Shown: positions 8,011 to 16,802, counted from the stretch's first letter. The stretch: 64,000 bases of DNA from Blastococcus sp. LR1 (GCF_020166105.1 NZ_JAIUJY010000006.1:124001-188000); one strand, 5' to 3'. A program made the numbers and translations. The notes: generated by a model from the sequence alone, not told the origin.

Positions 8011-9346
8011 TGGTGAGGGCGGCCCGCAGCACCTCGTGCACGTGGGTGTTCGGGTAGGAGCCGGCCAGCTGCTCGCTGCCCGGGCCCTCCGCGGTGACCG
8101 GCGTCGGAACGCCGGTGTGCGACGTCGTCGTCCAGTCGAGCACGAACGTCTTGTCGGAGCCGGCGACGGCGAACGGGCCGTCCTCGCCGGATTCGGTCGC
8201 CCCGGAGCCGGGTCCGTCGGGGGAGGTGCCGCCGGGGCCGCTCTCGTCCTCGGCGTCGACGTCCTCGATGGTGAGGCCGCCGCACTCGTGGTCACCGGTG
8301 ACGACGAGCAGGGTGTCGGGGTGCTCGGCGACGTAGTCGCGGGCGACGGCCACCGCGGCGTCGAGCGAGCGCATCGCCTCGAGCATGCGGACGCCGTTGT
8401 TGGCGTGGCTCATCTCGTCGACAGCTTCCTCCTCGATGACGAGCAGAAAGCCGTCCTCGTCGCGGGAGAGCACGTCGAGCGCCTTGGCGGTCATGTCGGC
8501 GAGCGGGACGGCGGGGTCGAACTCGTCGCCCTGGCCCTCGGCGCGCTGCTGGAACATCTCCTGGTTGGCGAAGAGGCCGAGGAGCTTGTCGCCGTCGGCG
8601 GTCTCGAGCTCGGCGCCGTTCCGGACATACTCGTAGCCCTGCTGCTGGGCCTGGGTGATCAGGTCGCCGGAAGTGCCGCGGCTGCCCTCGTCCGGGTCGT
8701 CCGCCGGGGCGTCGGGGTAGGCGCCGGGGGAGCCGGCGGGCAGCCACCAGTCCTCACCGCCGCCGAGGATCACGCTCGGCTTCGTGTCCGCGAGGTACTG
8801 GCCGGCGATGTCGGCCTGCTCGGAGCGGGTGGGGCTGCTGCTGAAGAAGGCGGCCGGGGTGGCGTCGGTGACCTGGGCGGTGGTGACGAGTCCGGTGGCC
8901 CGGCCTGCGGCGGCTGCCTCGGCCCCGAGCGTGGGCAGCGGGTTGCCCTCGGTGTCGACGCTGATGGCGCCGTTGTAGGTCTTCTCGCCGATGGTCCAGG
9001 CGCTCGCGCCCGCCGCCGAGTCGGTGACCGTCTCCTCAGGGTCGTGCGGGTCGGTGGACTGCAGGCCGGTGACCGGCAGCGAGTCCATCGCCAGCCGGCC
9101 GTCGAACCCCTCCTGGTCGAGGCGGGCGGCCTCGCGGTGTGTGGCGGCCATGCCGTCGCCGTTGATGAAGATGACGCTGCGGGCGGTAGGGGGCGTCCCT
9201 TCGGCGGTTCGGTTCGGGGTCGTCTCCTCGCCGCCGTCCAGGGCTCGGCCGGCGAGTGCGCCACTGCCGGCTGCGAGGAGGACGACGGCGCCGACGGCGC
9301 CGACGGCGAGCAGCCTGCCGCGCCGGGGTGGGGGCGTGGTGGACAT
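8006..9346 (-). CDS. Secreted alkaline phosphatase (PhoA family)
   Basis: A 446-residue phosphomonoesterase. An N-terminal Arg pair and hydrophobic stretch (RRGRLLAVGAVGAVVLLAAG) act as signal peptide or anchor. Family motifs are intact: first metal Asp in INGDGM, nucleophile Ser in TDSAAGASAW, the EEEAVDEMSH metal loop, GDHECGG, and the late metal His in TSHTGVPTP. It would hydrolyse phosphate esters outside the membrane with two Zn and one Mg. An acidic Gly/Ser/Pro-rich insert of about 30 residues (ESGPGGTSPDGPGSGATESG) lies between the GDHECGG motif and the C-terminal His and is probably a surface loop. The ATG at 9346 is chosen because GGAGG sits just upstream; an in-frame ATG further upstream has no RBS. 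No PHO-box could be identified by eye. Confidence 0.9.
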   Translation of the reverse strand: MSTTPPPRRGRLLAVGAVGAVVLLAAGSGALAGRALDGGEETTPNRTAEGTPPTARSVIFINGDGMAATHREAARLDQEGFDGRLAMDSLPVTGLQSTDPHDPEETVTDSAAGASAWTIGEKTYNGAISVDTEGNPLPTLGAEAAAAGRATGLVTTAQVTDATPAAFFSSSPTRSEQADIAGQYLADTKPSVILGGGEDWWLPAGSPGAYPDAPADDPDEGSRGTSGDLITQAQQQGYEYVRNGAELETADGDKLLGLFANQEMFQQRAEGQGDEFDPAVPLADMTAKALDVLSRDEDGFLLVIEEEAVDEMSHANNGVRMLEAMRSLDAAVAVARDYVAEHPDTLLVVTGDHECGGLTIEDVDAEDESGPGGTSPDGPGSGATESGEDGPFAVAGSDKTFVLDWTTTSHTGVPTPVTAEGPGSEQLAGSYPNTHVHEVLRAALTS

Positions 9347-9516
9347 CGGTCCTCCTGCGTGCTCGGACATCGGGGGCGGATCGACTGAACCAGAGGCGGG
9401 CCGCGCTGCCGTCGACCCGCGGCTGCGGTGTGTCGTCGTGCACGGAACGCATGACCGGTCGGAGGACCGGGCAGCGGCGGAACGAGGGCCGACCGCCGGC
9501 CCGGAGGAGGGACGTC

Positions 9517-9807
9517 GTGCGACGACACCGCAGGAAGCTGGCCGCACTCGGGCTCGCGATCGGAATCGGCCTGACCGGTTGTGCCGGCGAGGGCGGGGAC
9601 AGCGATTCCGGTGAGGACAACCCCGGCGTCTCGGAGAACGAGAACGAGCCCGACGAGAACGAGGGCGGCTCGAACGACGACGACGGCTCGGGGAACTCCG
9701 GCGAGAACGAGAACGAGCAGGACGAGAACGAGAACGAGCCGGACGAGGACGAGCCCGATGAGAACGAGAACGAGAACGAGCAGGACGAGGACGACGACGG
9801 CAGCTGA
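9517..9807 (+). CDS. Hyperacidic Asp/Glu/Asn-repeat lipoprotein
   Basis: A 96-residue predicted lipoprotein. A basic n-region (VRRHRRK), a hydrophobic core (LAALGLAIGIG) and the lipobox LTGC (acylated Cys22) are followed by about 70 residues made almost only of E, D, N, G, S, P and Q. The repeats are ENEN, DENENEP and DENENENEQ; the coding DNA repeats gagaacgag-type units. The tail would carry a very high negative charge at the outer membrane face and could chelate divalent metals. The neighbour is a secreted alkaline phosphatase on the other strand. GGAGGAGG at 9502-9511 fits the GTG start at 9517. I know of no characterised family with this tail. Repeat slippage could change its length between strains. 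Confidence 0.75.
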   Translation: MRRHRRKLAALGLAIGIGLTGCAGEGGDSDSGEDNPGVSENENEPDENEGGSNDDDGSGNSGENENEQDENENEPDEDEPDENENENEQDEDDDGS

Positions 9808-9822
9808 GCCGCCGCCGTCGTC
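9793..9822. terminator. Hairpin between convergent genes
   Basis: A 9-bp perfect inverted repeat (GACGACGGC at 9793-9801, GCCGTCGTC at 9814-9822) straddles the stop of the acidic lipoprotein gene and ends seven bases before the convergent stop at 9829. Probably a shared terminator; the left arm is coding. Confidence 0.4.
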
Positions 9823-9828
9823 CCTGTC

Positions 9829-10449
9829 TCAGACGGTCTCGGGTACGCGGAGCTGCGCCAGGACGAGCTCGAAGGTGGCGACCTCCACGAGCTCGGCCCC
9901 CATGGCGCGGGTGAAGCCCTGCCGGAGTTCGGTGGCCTGGTCGAGCGCGGCGTGCATGGCGTCGCGGCTGTCGTAGGTGACGGCGGTGGTGCTTCGTCCG
10001 TCGTCGTGGTTGGTCATCATGCTGACCGCGCAGAAGCCGGGCAGGTCCTCGAGGCGCGGAACGATGCTCATGCCGAAGGCGTCGACCATGCCGTCGAGGT
10101 GCTGGGGGCGGTTCCGCAGCCAGGTGACGCGGCTGCAGGCGCCGGGGTGGGTGGGGTGCAGCCGGTGCAGGACGTCGATGGTCCATGCATCGACGGTGGC
10201 CGGGCCGCCGAGGATGTCGGCTGCGCGGGCACGCATCGCCTTCACTTCGGCGGCGCTCCGCTGGAGGGCGGCGGTGTCCTCCCAGGCGCTGGTGATGATG
10301 CACCGGCCGGATTGCCGGTCAGCGAGCATCGACAGGCCGATGAAGCCGTCCATGCCCATGACGGCGGGCAGCACCCTGTCGCTGACGTAGTGGATGCCCT
10401 TGTCCAGGTTCTGCGGATTGCCCTGGACGGTCGTGGAGCGCGCGCGCAT
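9829..10449 (-). CDS. Two-domain ABM-like (dimeric alpha-beta barrel) protein
   Basis: The 206-residue protein looks like two tandem ferredoxin-like halves of the antibiotic-biosynthesis-monooxygenase (ABM) superfamily. Each half has a beta strand with a Gly-Phe core (MDGFIGLSMLADRQSG; LPGFCAVSMMTNHDDG) followed by a strand reading ITSAWE or TTAVTYD. It is a paralogue of the protein at 24997-25620, with the same domain order and the same C-terminal ending (LRVPE.V). No cofactor residue is evident. Such proteins range from heme-degrading or cofactor-free oxygenases to purely structural ones, so no reaction is assigned. The start is an ATG at 10449. Confidence 0.55.
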   Translation of the reverse strand: MRARSTTVQGNPQNLDKGIHYVSDRVLPAVMGMDGFIGLSMLADRQSGRCIITSAWEDTAALQRSAAEVKAMRARAADILGGPATVDAWTIDVLHRLHPTHPGACSRVTWLRNRPQHLDGMVDAFGMSIVPRLEDLPGFCAVSMMTNHDDGRSTTAVTYDSRDAMHAALDQATELRQGFTRAMGAELVEVATFELVLAQLRVPETV

Positions 10450-10554
10450 ACCGAGTCCCCCTCGCGAACGGGCGAGCCACGGGCGACGTCGCCGCTGACA
10501 TGACTGTCCTCGCCCGCCGACGATTTGGGAACTCGATCGGTCGCAGGAGTCAGC

Positions 10555-12009
10555 TCAGCAGCGCATCGGATCCGGCGGGGCCTGCTCGTGGAGCCACGGT
10601 GGGTCAGGCTCGGCGTCGTAGCACCAGCCCGGCGGAGAAGTGGTGCGCTCGACGCCGGTGGGCGTGCGGACAATCAGGCGGCCGTCGTCGAGGAGTTCGA
10701 AGTGCCAGCCTCGGGCGAACGTCTTGAGGCGGTGGTGCCTGCGGCACAAGCAGCAGAGGTTCTCGCAGGACGTCGCGCCGCCGTCGGCGTGTGCGATGAC
10801 GTGGTCGATGTCGAGTCGGCCGGGGCGGCGTCGGCAGCCGGGCATGCGGCAGTGGCGGTCGCGGACCTCCAGGTACCGCTGCTGTTCGGCGGTGGGCCGA
10901 TAGGCGGAGGTGGCGCGCGGGGAGCGGAGGCCTGGCCCGCTGCACGCACAGCGACCGGCGCCGCGGGCGAGTTCGCGAGGGCTGGCTACCGCGATCAGGC
11001 GCCCGGTCGCGGGGTCGCCGATGGCCACGTGCACGGATCCGCCGGCCGGACCCTCCCCGACGCCGAGGAAGTCCAGCTGCTCGAGGAGCTGGCGGCATTC
11101 GGCGGCGGTGACGACCTCGCCGGCGATCTCGGCCGCTGGCTGGGGAGCGCCGGTCGCGGTCGCATCGCGGAGCGAGGACAGCGGGGCGTGGATGACGAGT
11201 CTTGCGGTCACCGACGGCCGGGAGGTGTCCCACGGCCGCAGGATGAGGTCGCGCGCGACGGCGGCGCGGATGACGCCCATGGGGCGGGTGTCGCCGTCGG
11301 CGCGCAGCATCTGGGCGTACTGGTCGATCGTGTCGACGCAGGCGGCAGAGTCGGCCAGAGGGAGGTCGATGACCACTTGTCCGAGTCCGTCACCGGTGGG
11401 GCGATGGGTGACGTTGGCGTGCCGGGCGGCTTCTTCCCGTCGCTTGTCCAGTGCCTCTGCGTCGAGCTTGGCGATGAGTCGGCGCACGCGCTGGCGCAGC
11501 AGGGGCACGGTGAGCTTCTCGGCGGATGGGAGCACCTGCTGCTCGATCTCGTCGATGACGGCCTGTTTCACCGGGGCGAGCAGTTCGACGAGCGCGCGCA
11601 TCTTCCGGACGTCGATCAGGCCGTCGTACAGCGCGTTCCAGGTACCGCGGAGCTTCGTCGTCAGCACGATCGATTCGGCGGCGAGGTTCTCGGCTTCGAT
11701 CTCGGTGCAGTTGCGGAGCATCGCCAGCTCGGGCACGAAGGTCTCGGAGACCGCCGCGAGAGCTGGGCGCTTGCGCAGTCGTGAGTCGTGGCCCGGGCCG
11801 CCCCTCGTGCCGAACTCGGCGTCCCGCTGGATGTGCCGGCGGCGGGCGAGGGCGGCGACCGAGGCGGCCAGCTCGGCTGCGTAGCGGGCGGCGCGGGCAT
11901 CGGCGGCCCAGATGTCGGCGACGAGTTCGATGTCGCCGGCGGAGGGCTCCAGATCCTCGAGCGTGACGAGCAGCGGCTCGCCCTCGCTCGGGAGCTGGTC
12001 GAAGTCCAT
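10555..12009 (-). CDS. DUF222 / 13E12-type HNH endonuclease
   Basis: A 484-residue member of the actinobacterial 13E12 repeat family. Residues about 25-340 form the helical DUF222 region; the C-terminal third carries the HNH nuclease fold (DRHCRMPGCRRRPGRLDIDH, then ENLCCLCRRHHRLK). The Cys pairs bind zinc and DIDH/HHRLK supply the His and Asn/His active-site positions. These genes are multicopy and mobile-like in actinomycetes, often with many paralogues per genome, and their role is unknown. This copy is full length and undisturbed. ATG start at 12009. Confidence 0.85.
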   Translation of the reverse strand: MDFDQLPSEGEPLLVTLEDLEPSAGDIELVADIWAADARAARYAAELAASVAALARRRHIQRDAEFGTRGGPGHDSRLRKRPALAAVSETFVPELAMLRNCTEIEAENLAAESIVLTTKLRGTWNALYDGLIDVRKMRALVELLAPVKQAVIDEIEQQVLPSAEKLTVPLLRQRVRRLIAKLDAEALDKRREEAARHANVTHRPTGDGLGQVVIDLPLADSAACVDTIDQYAQMLRADGDTRPMGVIRAAVARDLILRPWDTSRPSVTARLVIHAPLSSLRDATATGAPQPAAEIAGEVVTAAECRQLLEQLDFLGVGEGPAGGSVHVAIGDPATGRLIAVASPRELARGAGRCACSGPGLRSPRATSAYRPTAEQQRYLEVRDRHCRMPGCRRRPGRLDIDHVIAHADGGATSCENLCCLCRRHHRLKTFARGWHFELLDDGRLIVRTPTGVERTTSPPGWCYDAEPDPPWLHEQAPPDPMRC

Positions 12010-12047
12010 ATCCGCAGGCTAGAGGCGGGGTACGACAGTTTCCGACA

Positions 12048-12953
12048 TCAGTCGAACGGGTCGGTGAGCTCTGTTCGGGCCTGGAGGACGTCGAAGGTGA
12101 CCGGTGGGCCGTCGGTGGTTGTGGTGCCGGGGACGTCGGCGGGTGCGCTGCCGTTGACGGTGAAGGTCGCGCCCCAGGTGACCGTCAGGTAGGCGGTGTA
12201 GCTGCCGGAGCGGTAGTCGTGCTCGATCGTCTGGTCGGGATAGGGCTGGCCGGGGTCGGTGGTGACGATCTGGCCGGTGGTGTCGCCGGTGTGCCAGGTG
12301 AATTGCTGGGCGGTGGCTTCGATGGTGACGGTGAAGCCGCGGATGTCGACGGTGAACGTCTGGGCCGTCGGCGAGTCGGTGTAGAAGATGACCGGCAGTC
12401 CTGCGAGGCCGTCGCCGGGTGGCTGGTGCTGGGTGGTCAGTGTCGGCAGCGGAAGGCGCTGGAAGAAGCTGAAGACCTCGGCTCCGGACGGCGGTGGGTT
12501 GAGGTCGGTGACGTCGAGGCAGGCCCCGGGTTCGTTGATGCTGACCCAGTTCCCTGCGAGGTCGCCGGGTCGAGCCCCTTGGGGGACATCGACGCCCACT
12601 GCACTGCCATCGAGCTGGACGAGCGGTCGGCGCTGGACGATGTAGAACGCGATTACGCGGCCTGGAACTTGAGGGCACTCGCGAAAGTCGACCGCTGAAC
12701 ATGCGCCGGTGGCCTCATCCGACAGCATGCATGGGGTTCGTAGGCGCCAGGCGAATGTCGCTTGCTCTTCTGCCGGCGCGCCAACGAGGGCGCCTACTCG
12801 GGCGTCCCTGCCGTGGATGCCAACCTCTCCGTCGCTCAACTCGGTGTCTGGACAGAACGCGTACTCACAGGCGGCGTGGGCCGGCGGCGCCGCTACGACG
12901 ATCAGCCCCGCGAGGCCGAGGAGAACGCTGAGGACCGCGTAGACCTGCCTCAT
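12048..12953 (-). CDS. Secreted PKD-like protein, cassette copy A
   Basis: A 301-residue exported protein. The signal peptide is clear (MRQVYAVLSVLLGLAGLIVV followed by AAPPAHA and a likely cut before ACEYAFC). The N-terminal domain is Cys-rich (about six Cys in residues 28-160), suggesting disulfides; residues about 180-301 form a beta-rich domain with TFTVDIRGFTVTIEATA and HDYRSGSYTAYLTV, typical of PKD/Ig-like folds. The ATG overlaps the upstream lipoprotein stop by four bases (ATGA). The last 120 residues are almost identical to those of the paralogue at 13637-14563, and the DNA there is almost identical too, while the first half is much more diverged. Confidence 0.75.
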   Translation of the reverse strand: MRQVYAVLSVLLGLAGLIVVAAPPAHAACEYAFCPDTELSDGEVGIHGRDARVGALVGAPAEEQATFAWRLRTPCMLSDEATGACSAVDFRECPQVPGRVIAFYIVQRRPLVQLDGSAVGVDVPQGARPGDLAGNWVSINEPGACLDVTDLNPPPSGAEVFSFFQRLPLPTLTTQHQPPGDGLAGLPVIFYTDSPTAQTFTVDIRGFTVTIEATAQQFTWHTGDTTGQIVTTDPGQPYPDQTIEHDYRSGSYTAYLTVTWGATFTVNGSAPADVPGTTTTDGPPVTFDVLQARTELTDPFD

Positions 12954-13525
12954 CCCAGATCGAGCGCCTCGACTAGCCAGGAATCGACCTCGGCGGAGTA
13001 CGCGAGCGTGATTCCGGAAATGATGTTGGCGATTTCAGGTAAACCGTCATCGATGGGCTGCCCCTCGGCGTCGACGCGCTTCACCGCCGCCTGTCGAAGT
13101 CCAAAGCCCACCGTCGCCTCGTCTCCGTCCAAGCGTGGCTCGGTGACATCGTTCAGGGACAACTCGCCGCCGACATATCGGGCTGCTGCTGCGGCCGTCT
13201 CGTCGTACGTCCGCGCGATGCGAAGGCATCCCTGACAGTCGGGTCCGAGGGCCCTGATCGGTTGACCGTCCAACAGCTCGCGCTGCCGATTAAGCAGCTC
13301 TACGTAGTACCGCAGGAACGCCTCTGCACCCGCCGCGTCCTTGGTGCGGGCCTCGTCGGGGACCGGGAAGTCCTTCGGCCCGAGCGGCGGGAGCGAGTCG
13401 GTGGTCTCGGCGGCGGCCGTCGGCACGGTGTCGCTGGCTTCCTGCTTCTCCGAGCACCCGCTCAGGACCACCCCCGCCACGACGGCGACGAGCACGGTGC
13501 GACGCAGTCCCCGAAGATCACGCAC
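12950..13525 (-). CDS. DUF6318-like lipoprotein, cassette copy A
   Basis: A 191-residue lipoprotein. After RGLRRTVLVAVVAGVV comes the lipobox LSGC, then a short Ala/Thr/Pro-rich spacer and a globular domain (LPPLGPKDFPVPDEARTKDA...AEAFLRYYVELLNRQ, with a CQGC pair near residue 100). This layout resembles the actinobacterial DUF6318 family of unknown function. The domain beginning with GAEAF is similar in size to NTF2-like folds. It is the first gene of a two-gene unit with the secreted PKD-like gene, to which it is coupled by ATGA. Its first 65 residues match the paralogue at 14560-15138 closely; the rest diverges strongly. Start GTG at 13525. Confidence 0.75.
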   Translation of the reverse strand: MRDLRGLRRTVLVAVVAGVVLSGCSEKQEASDTVPTAAAETTDSLPPLGPKDFPVPDEARTKDAAGAEAFLRYYVELLNRQRELLDGQPIRALGPDCQGCLRIARTYDETAAAAARYVGGELSLNDVTEPRLDGDEATVGFGLRQAAVKRVDAEGQPIDDGLPEIANIISGITLAYSAEVDSWLVEALDLG

Positions 13526-13636
13526 CGCGGCAGACTACGCAGGACCGGGCAGCATCCGTTCCGGATCTGTGGACGGGGGCGGCGTCACCGCCGGAACGGG
13601 TGAACCCATCGAGTCGCTCGAGAGCACTACTGCGAA

Positions 13637-14563
13637 TCAGTCGAAGGGGTTGGTGAGCTCTGTTCGGGCTTGGAGGACGTCGAAGGTGACCGGTGGGCCG
13701 TCGGTGGTTGTGGTGCCGGGGACATCGGCGGGTGCACTGCCGTCGACGGTGAAGGTCGCGCCCCAGGTGACCGTCAGGTAGGCGGTGTAGCTGCCGGAGC
13801 GGTAGTCGTGCTCGATGGTGTGGTCGGGGTAGGGCTGGCCGGGGTCGGTGGTGACGATCTGGCCGGTGGCGTCGCCGGTGTGCCAGGTGAATTGCTGGGC
13901 GGTGGCTTCGATGGTGACGGTGAAGCCGCGGATGTCGACGGTGAAGGTCTGGGTGGTGGGGGAGTCGGTGTAGAAGATGACCGGCAGTCCTGCGAGGCCG
14001 TCGCCGGGTGGCTGGTGCTGGGTGACCAGCGTGGGCAGCGGGAGCTGCTGGAAATAGCTGAACACCTCCTCAGGCGACGGCGCAGGGTTGAGCTCGGTGA
14101 TGTCGAAGCACCCTTGATCCGCGCGTCCCCAGAACCCGACGGGGTCCCCAGGTCGGAGCCCGGGACCCACCAGTGTTTCTTGGCCGTCCGCCGAAGGAGC
14201 CGCCGTGAGGTCTGCGCGAACCAACGGTTGCTGCTCCAGAACCAAGTACCGGATCACCCGGCCGGGCTCCTCGGGGCACTGGCGAAAGTCGCTGGGGGAG
14301 CACGCGCCTGCGGCTTCGTCGTGAATCACGCACAGATGACGGAATCGCCACTGGTAGTCGGGAATCTGGGGACGACCGACCAGAACCCGGCCCGCCTGGT
14401 CAAGCGTCATCGAGATGGAAGCGGCCCCACCGCCGAGCCCCGTCTCGAGGCAGTTCGGCCTAAAAATCGGACAGTCGGCGGACGCGGAGCCAGCCGGCAC
14501 TAGCACCCACGCCGTCGCGACCATGGCAACCAGGCAGGTGCGCAGAAGCCGCAACGGCGTCAT
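13637..14563 (-). CDS. Secreted PKD-like protein, cassette copy B
   Basis: A 308-residue exported paralogue of the gene at 12048-12953. The signal peptide is MTPLRLLRTCLVAMVATAWV with a likely cut after SASA; several Cys follow in the N-terminal domain and a PKD-like beta domain closes the protein. A longer frame exists, but the ATG at 14563 is preferred because it forms the same ATGA overlap with the upstream lipoprotein as in copy A. The C-terminal 120 residues differ from copy A at only a few positions (for example TAQTF/TTQTF and ending TNPFD/TDPFD); the N-terminal half is only loosely similar (shared DEA.GACS.DFR.CP pattern). Confidence 0.75.
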   Translation of the reverse strand: MTPLRLLRTCLVAMVATAWVLVPAGSASADCPIFRPNCLETGLGGGAASISMTLDQAGRVLVGRPQIPDYQWRFRHLCVIHDEAAGACSPSDFRQCPEEPGRVIRYLVLEQQPLVRADLTAAPSADGQETLVGPGLRPGDPVGFWGRADQGCFDITELNPAPSPEEVFSYFQQLPLPTLVTQHQPPGDGLAGLPVIFYTDSPTTQTFTVDIRGFTVTIEATAQQFTWHTGDATGQIVTTDPGQPYPDHTIEHDYRSGSYTAYLTVTWGATFTVDGSAPADVPGTTTTDGPPVTFDVLQARTELTNPFD

Positions 14564-15138
14564 CCGAAACTCAGCCCGACTACCAGCCAGCACTTCTTAT
14601 CCGTCGACCAATCGAGCCCGATGGCCGACGGAAGTCGATCAACCGCAGCTGCATCGGTGCCGTCGACGGGCTCGCCGCTGGGTTCGACCAGCGCGCCTGC
14701 CTCGATCCGGGCAATGAACGACAGGTTGGCGCGGTCGTCGGAGAGCGCTGTCCCGAATTCGCCAGCGATTGACAGCTCGCCACCCTCGAAGCGGCGATTT
14801 GCGGCAGCAGCTTCGTCCAGATCCCGCGCGATGCGGAGACACTCCTGGCAGTCCGGCCCGAGTGTTCGCAGCGGCTCACCGGCCGGTACATCCTGCTGTC
14901 GGCGCAAGAGATCGATGTAATACCGGGTGAACGCTTCGGCGCCGGCGGCGTCCTTGGTGCGGGCTTCGTCGGGGACCGGGAAGTCCTCCGGCCCGAGCGG
15001 CGGGAGCGACTCGGTGGTCTCGGCTGCCGCCGTCGGCACGGTGTCGCTGGCTTCCTGCTTCTCCGAGCACCCGCTCAGGACGACCGCCGCCACGGCGGCA
15101 GCGAGCACGGTGCGACGGAGCCCACGAAGATCACGCAC
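14560..15138 (-). CDS. DUF6318-like lipoprotein, cassette copy B
   Basis: A 192-residue lipoprotein paralogous to 12950-13525. The GTG at 15138 gives the same N terminus (VRDLRGLRRTVL, lipobox LSGC); the longer upstream frame has no signal sequence and is ignored. Residues 1-67 are nearly the same as copy A (SEKQEASDTVPTAAAETT...), with a conserved C..C pair (CQEC near residue 100). Beyond that the sequence diverges, ending KCWLVVGLSFG. It is divergent from the acyl-CoA ligase gene; both promoters must lie in the 140 bases 15139-15278. Confidence 0.75.
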   Translation of the reverse strand: MRDLRGLRRTVLAAAVAAVVLSGCSEKQEASDTVPTAAAETTESLPPLGPEDFPVPDEARTKDAAGAEAFTRYYIDLLRRQQDVPAGEPLRTLGPDCQECLRIARDLDEAAAANRRFEGGELSIAGEFGTALSDDRANLSFIARIEAGALVEPSGEPVDGTDAAAVDRLPSAIGLDWSTDKKCWLVVGLSFG

Positions 15139-15278
15139 CGTCGCAGAGTACGCACGCAGGTGCACCGCCGGTTTCGTATCTGTGGACAGACGCGTCTGGT
15201 CCGCCGGAACGGGTGAACGGCGCAGGCGCAGAATGCGGAGAGCCGGCCGAACACGGTCGGCAGGACGGGGGAGCACAC

Positions 15279-16802
15279 GTGCACGCGGCAGACCACAGTC
15301 CCTTCGACACCAGCGGCATCGAGGTCGGCGCGGACGGCATCAAGCGCTACGCGGGGCTGCCCGAGAACGTCGTCACCCTGCTCCAGAAGACCGTCGAACG
15401 ACACGGGGGCCGGACGGCGATCGTCGAGCTCGGCGGCGCGTCCATCACCTACGCCGAGCTGTGGGACTGCGCCAGAAGGGTCGCGGGTGGCCTGCGGAAC
15501 AACGGCGTGAACCCCGGCGACCGGGTCGCCATCAACCTGCCGAACGGTCTCGACTGGGTGCTGGCGTTCTGGGGTGGCCACCTCGTCGGCGCCGTCGTCG
15601 TCCCGATGAACACCCGCCTCTCGGAGGCCGAGGCCGACTACATCCTGGCCGACTGCGCAGCCGCCTACGTGGTGAAGCCGGGGGCGCCGCTGCCCGACGG
15701 CGAGCCGGTCGAGCTCCCGGCACCGGGCCGCACCGACGTCGCCGCGCTCTTCTACACATCGGGCACGACCGGCCGGCCCAAGGGCGCGATGGTCACCCAG
15801 GAGAACTTCGTGACCACGGTCGAGAGCGTCGTCCGCTGCCGCGAACTGCCGCGCCATCCCGACCAGGCGACGCTGATCTCGGTGCCGCTGTTCCACGTCA
15901 CCGGCTGCTGCTCGCAGTTCATGACGCAGGTCGCCCTCGGCGGGACCTCGGTGATCATGCCGCGGTTCGAGCCGGCCGCCTTCCTCGCCGCCATCCCCGA
16001 GCACCGCATCACGCTCGTCACCAGCGTGCCGACGATCTACGAGCTGGCGCTGCGCCACCCGTCCTTCGCCACCACCGACGTGTCGAGCGTCCGCACCCTC
16101 AGCTACGGCGGCGCCCCGATGGCACCCGAGCTGGTGCACCGGCTGCTGACGGCCTTCCCGAACGCCCGGCTCGGCAACGGGTTCGGGCTGTCGGAGACGA
16201 CGGCGATGGCCACCTTCCTCCCGCACGAGTACGCCGCCACCCACGCCGACGCCGTCGGGTTCGCGACGCCGGTCAACGACCTCCGGCTGCACGCCCCGGA
16301 CCCGGTCACCGGGGTGGGGGAGTTGCTCGTGCGCGGGTCCAACGTCGTCGCCGGGTACTGGGGCGCTCCGGAGAAGACGGCGGAGACGATCGTCGACGGC
16401 TGGCTGCGCACCGGCGACCTCGCGACCATCACCGACGGCATCGTGCGGATCGTCGACCGCGCCAAGGACATGATCAACCGCGGCGGCGAGAACGTGTACT
16501 CGGTCGAGGTCGAGAACGCACTGGCCGAGCACCCGGACGTCGTCGAGGTCGCGGTGGTCGGCGTCCCGGACCCGGTGATGGGGGAGAAGGTCGGCGCCGT
16601 CGTCCTGCCCCGGCCGGGTGCCGACGTCGAGAACCTCGTCCCGTCGCTGGTGGCGTTCGCCTGCGACCGGCTCGCCGACTTCAAGACGCCGCAGTTCGTG
16701 CGCGTGATCGACGGGCCGCTGCCGCGCAACGCCGGCGGCAAGGTCCTGAAGACGGCGCTGCGCGACGCCGGGGGCTGGACCGAGGTGGTGCGCCTCCGAT
16801 AG
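15279..16802 (+). CDS. Acyl-CoA ligase (class I adenylate-forming)
   Basis: A 507-residue ANL-superfamily acyl-CoA synthetase. The phosphate-binding loop is YTSGTTGRPKGAM; the A5 motif is GNGFGLSETT, the A7 motif GWLRTGDLAT, the hinge VDRAKDMINRGGENVYSVEVE and the catalytic Lys is in LPRNAGGKVLK. It would activate a carboxylic acid (fatty, aromatic or steroid side chain) with ATP and load it on CoA. Start: a GTG at 15279 with GGGGGAG just upstream is preferred to the longer frame from 15213. The F420-type oxidoreductase 53 bases downstream is probably in the same transcript. The substrate cannot be read from sequence by eye. Confidence 0.88.
   Translation: MHAADHSPFDTSGIEVGADGIKRYAGLPENVVTLLQKTVERHGGRTAIVELGGASITYAELWDCARRVAGGLRNNGVNPGDRVAINLPNGLDWVLAFWGGHLVGAVVVPMNTRLSEAEADYILADCAAAYVVKPGAPLPDGEPVELPAPGRTDVAALFYTSGTTGRPKGAMVTQENFVTTVESVVRCRELPRHPDQATLISVPLFHVTGCCSQFMTQVALGGTSVIMPRFEPAAFLAAIPEHRITLVTSVPTIYELALRHPSFATTDVSSVRTLSYGGAPMAPELVHRLLTAFPNARLGNGFGLSETTAMATFLPHEYAATHADAVGFATPVNDLRLHAPDPVTGVGELLVRGSNVVAGYWGAPEKTAETIVDGWLRTGDLATITDGIVRIVDRAKDMINRGGENVYSVEVENALAEHPDVVEVAVVGVPDPVMGEKVGAVVLPRPGADVENLVPSLVAFACDRLADFKTPQFVRVIDGPLPRNAGGKVLKTALRDAGGWTEVVRLR

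Larger units (their letters stand above)
12048..15138 (-). repeat. Tandem duplication of a two-gene secretory cassette
   Basis: Two consecutive lipoprotein + PKD-like secreted gene pairs on the same strand with the same ATGA coupling. Identity is mosaic: the cassette ends (about 12048-12460 against 13637-14050, and about 13330-13525 against 14940-15138) are highly similar in DNA, whereas the contiguous middle (lipoprotein C-terminus plus secreted-protein N-terminus) is much more diverged. Confidence 0.85.

Noticed and set aside
9640-9800. Short repeated DNA units, at first sight a possible CRISPR or satellite
   Set aside because: The repeats are in frame and code the acidic lipoprotein tail; no equal-length spacers.
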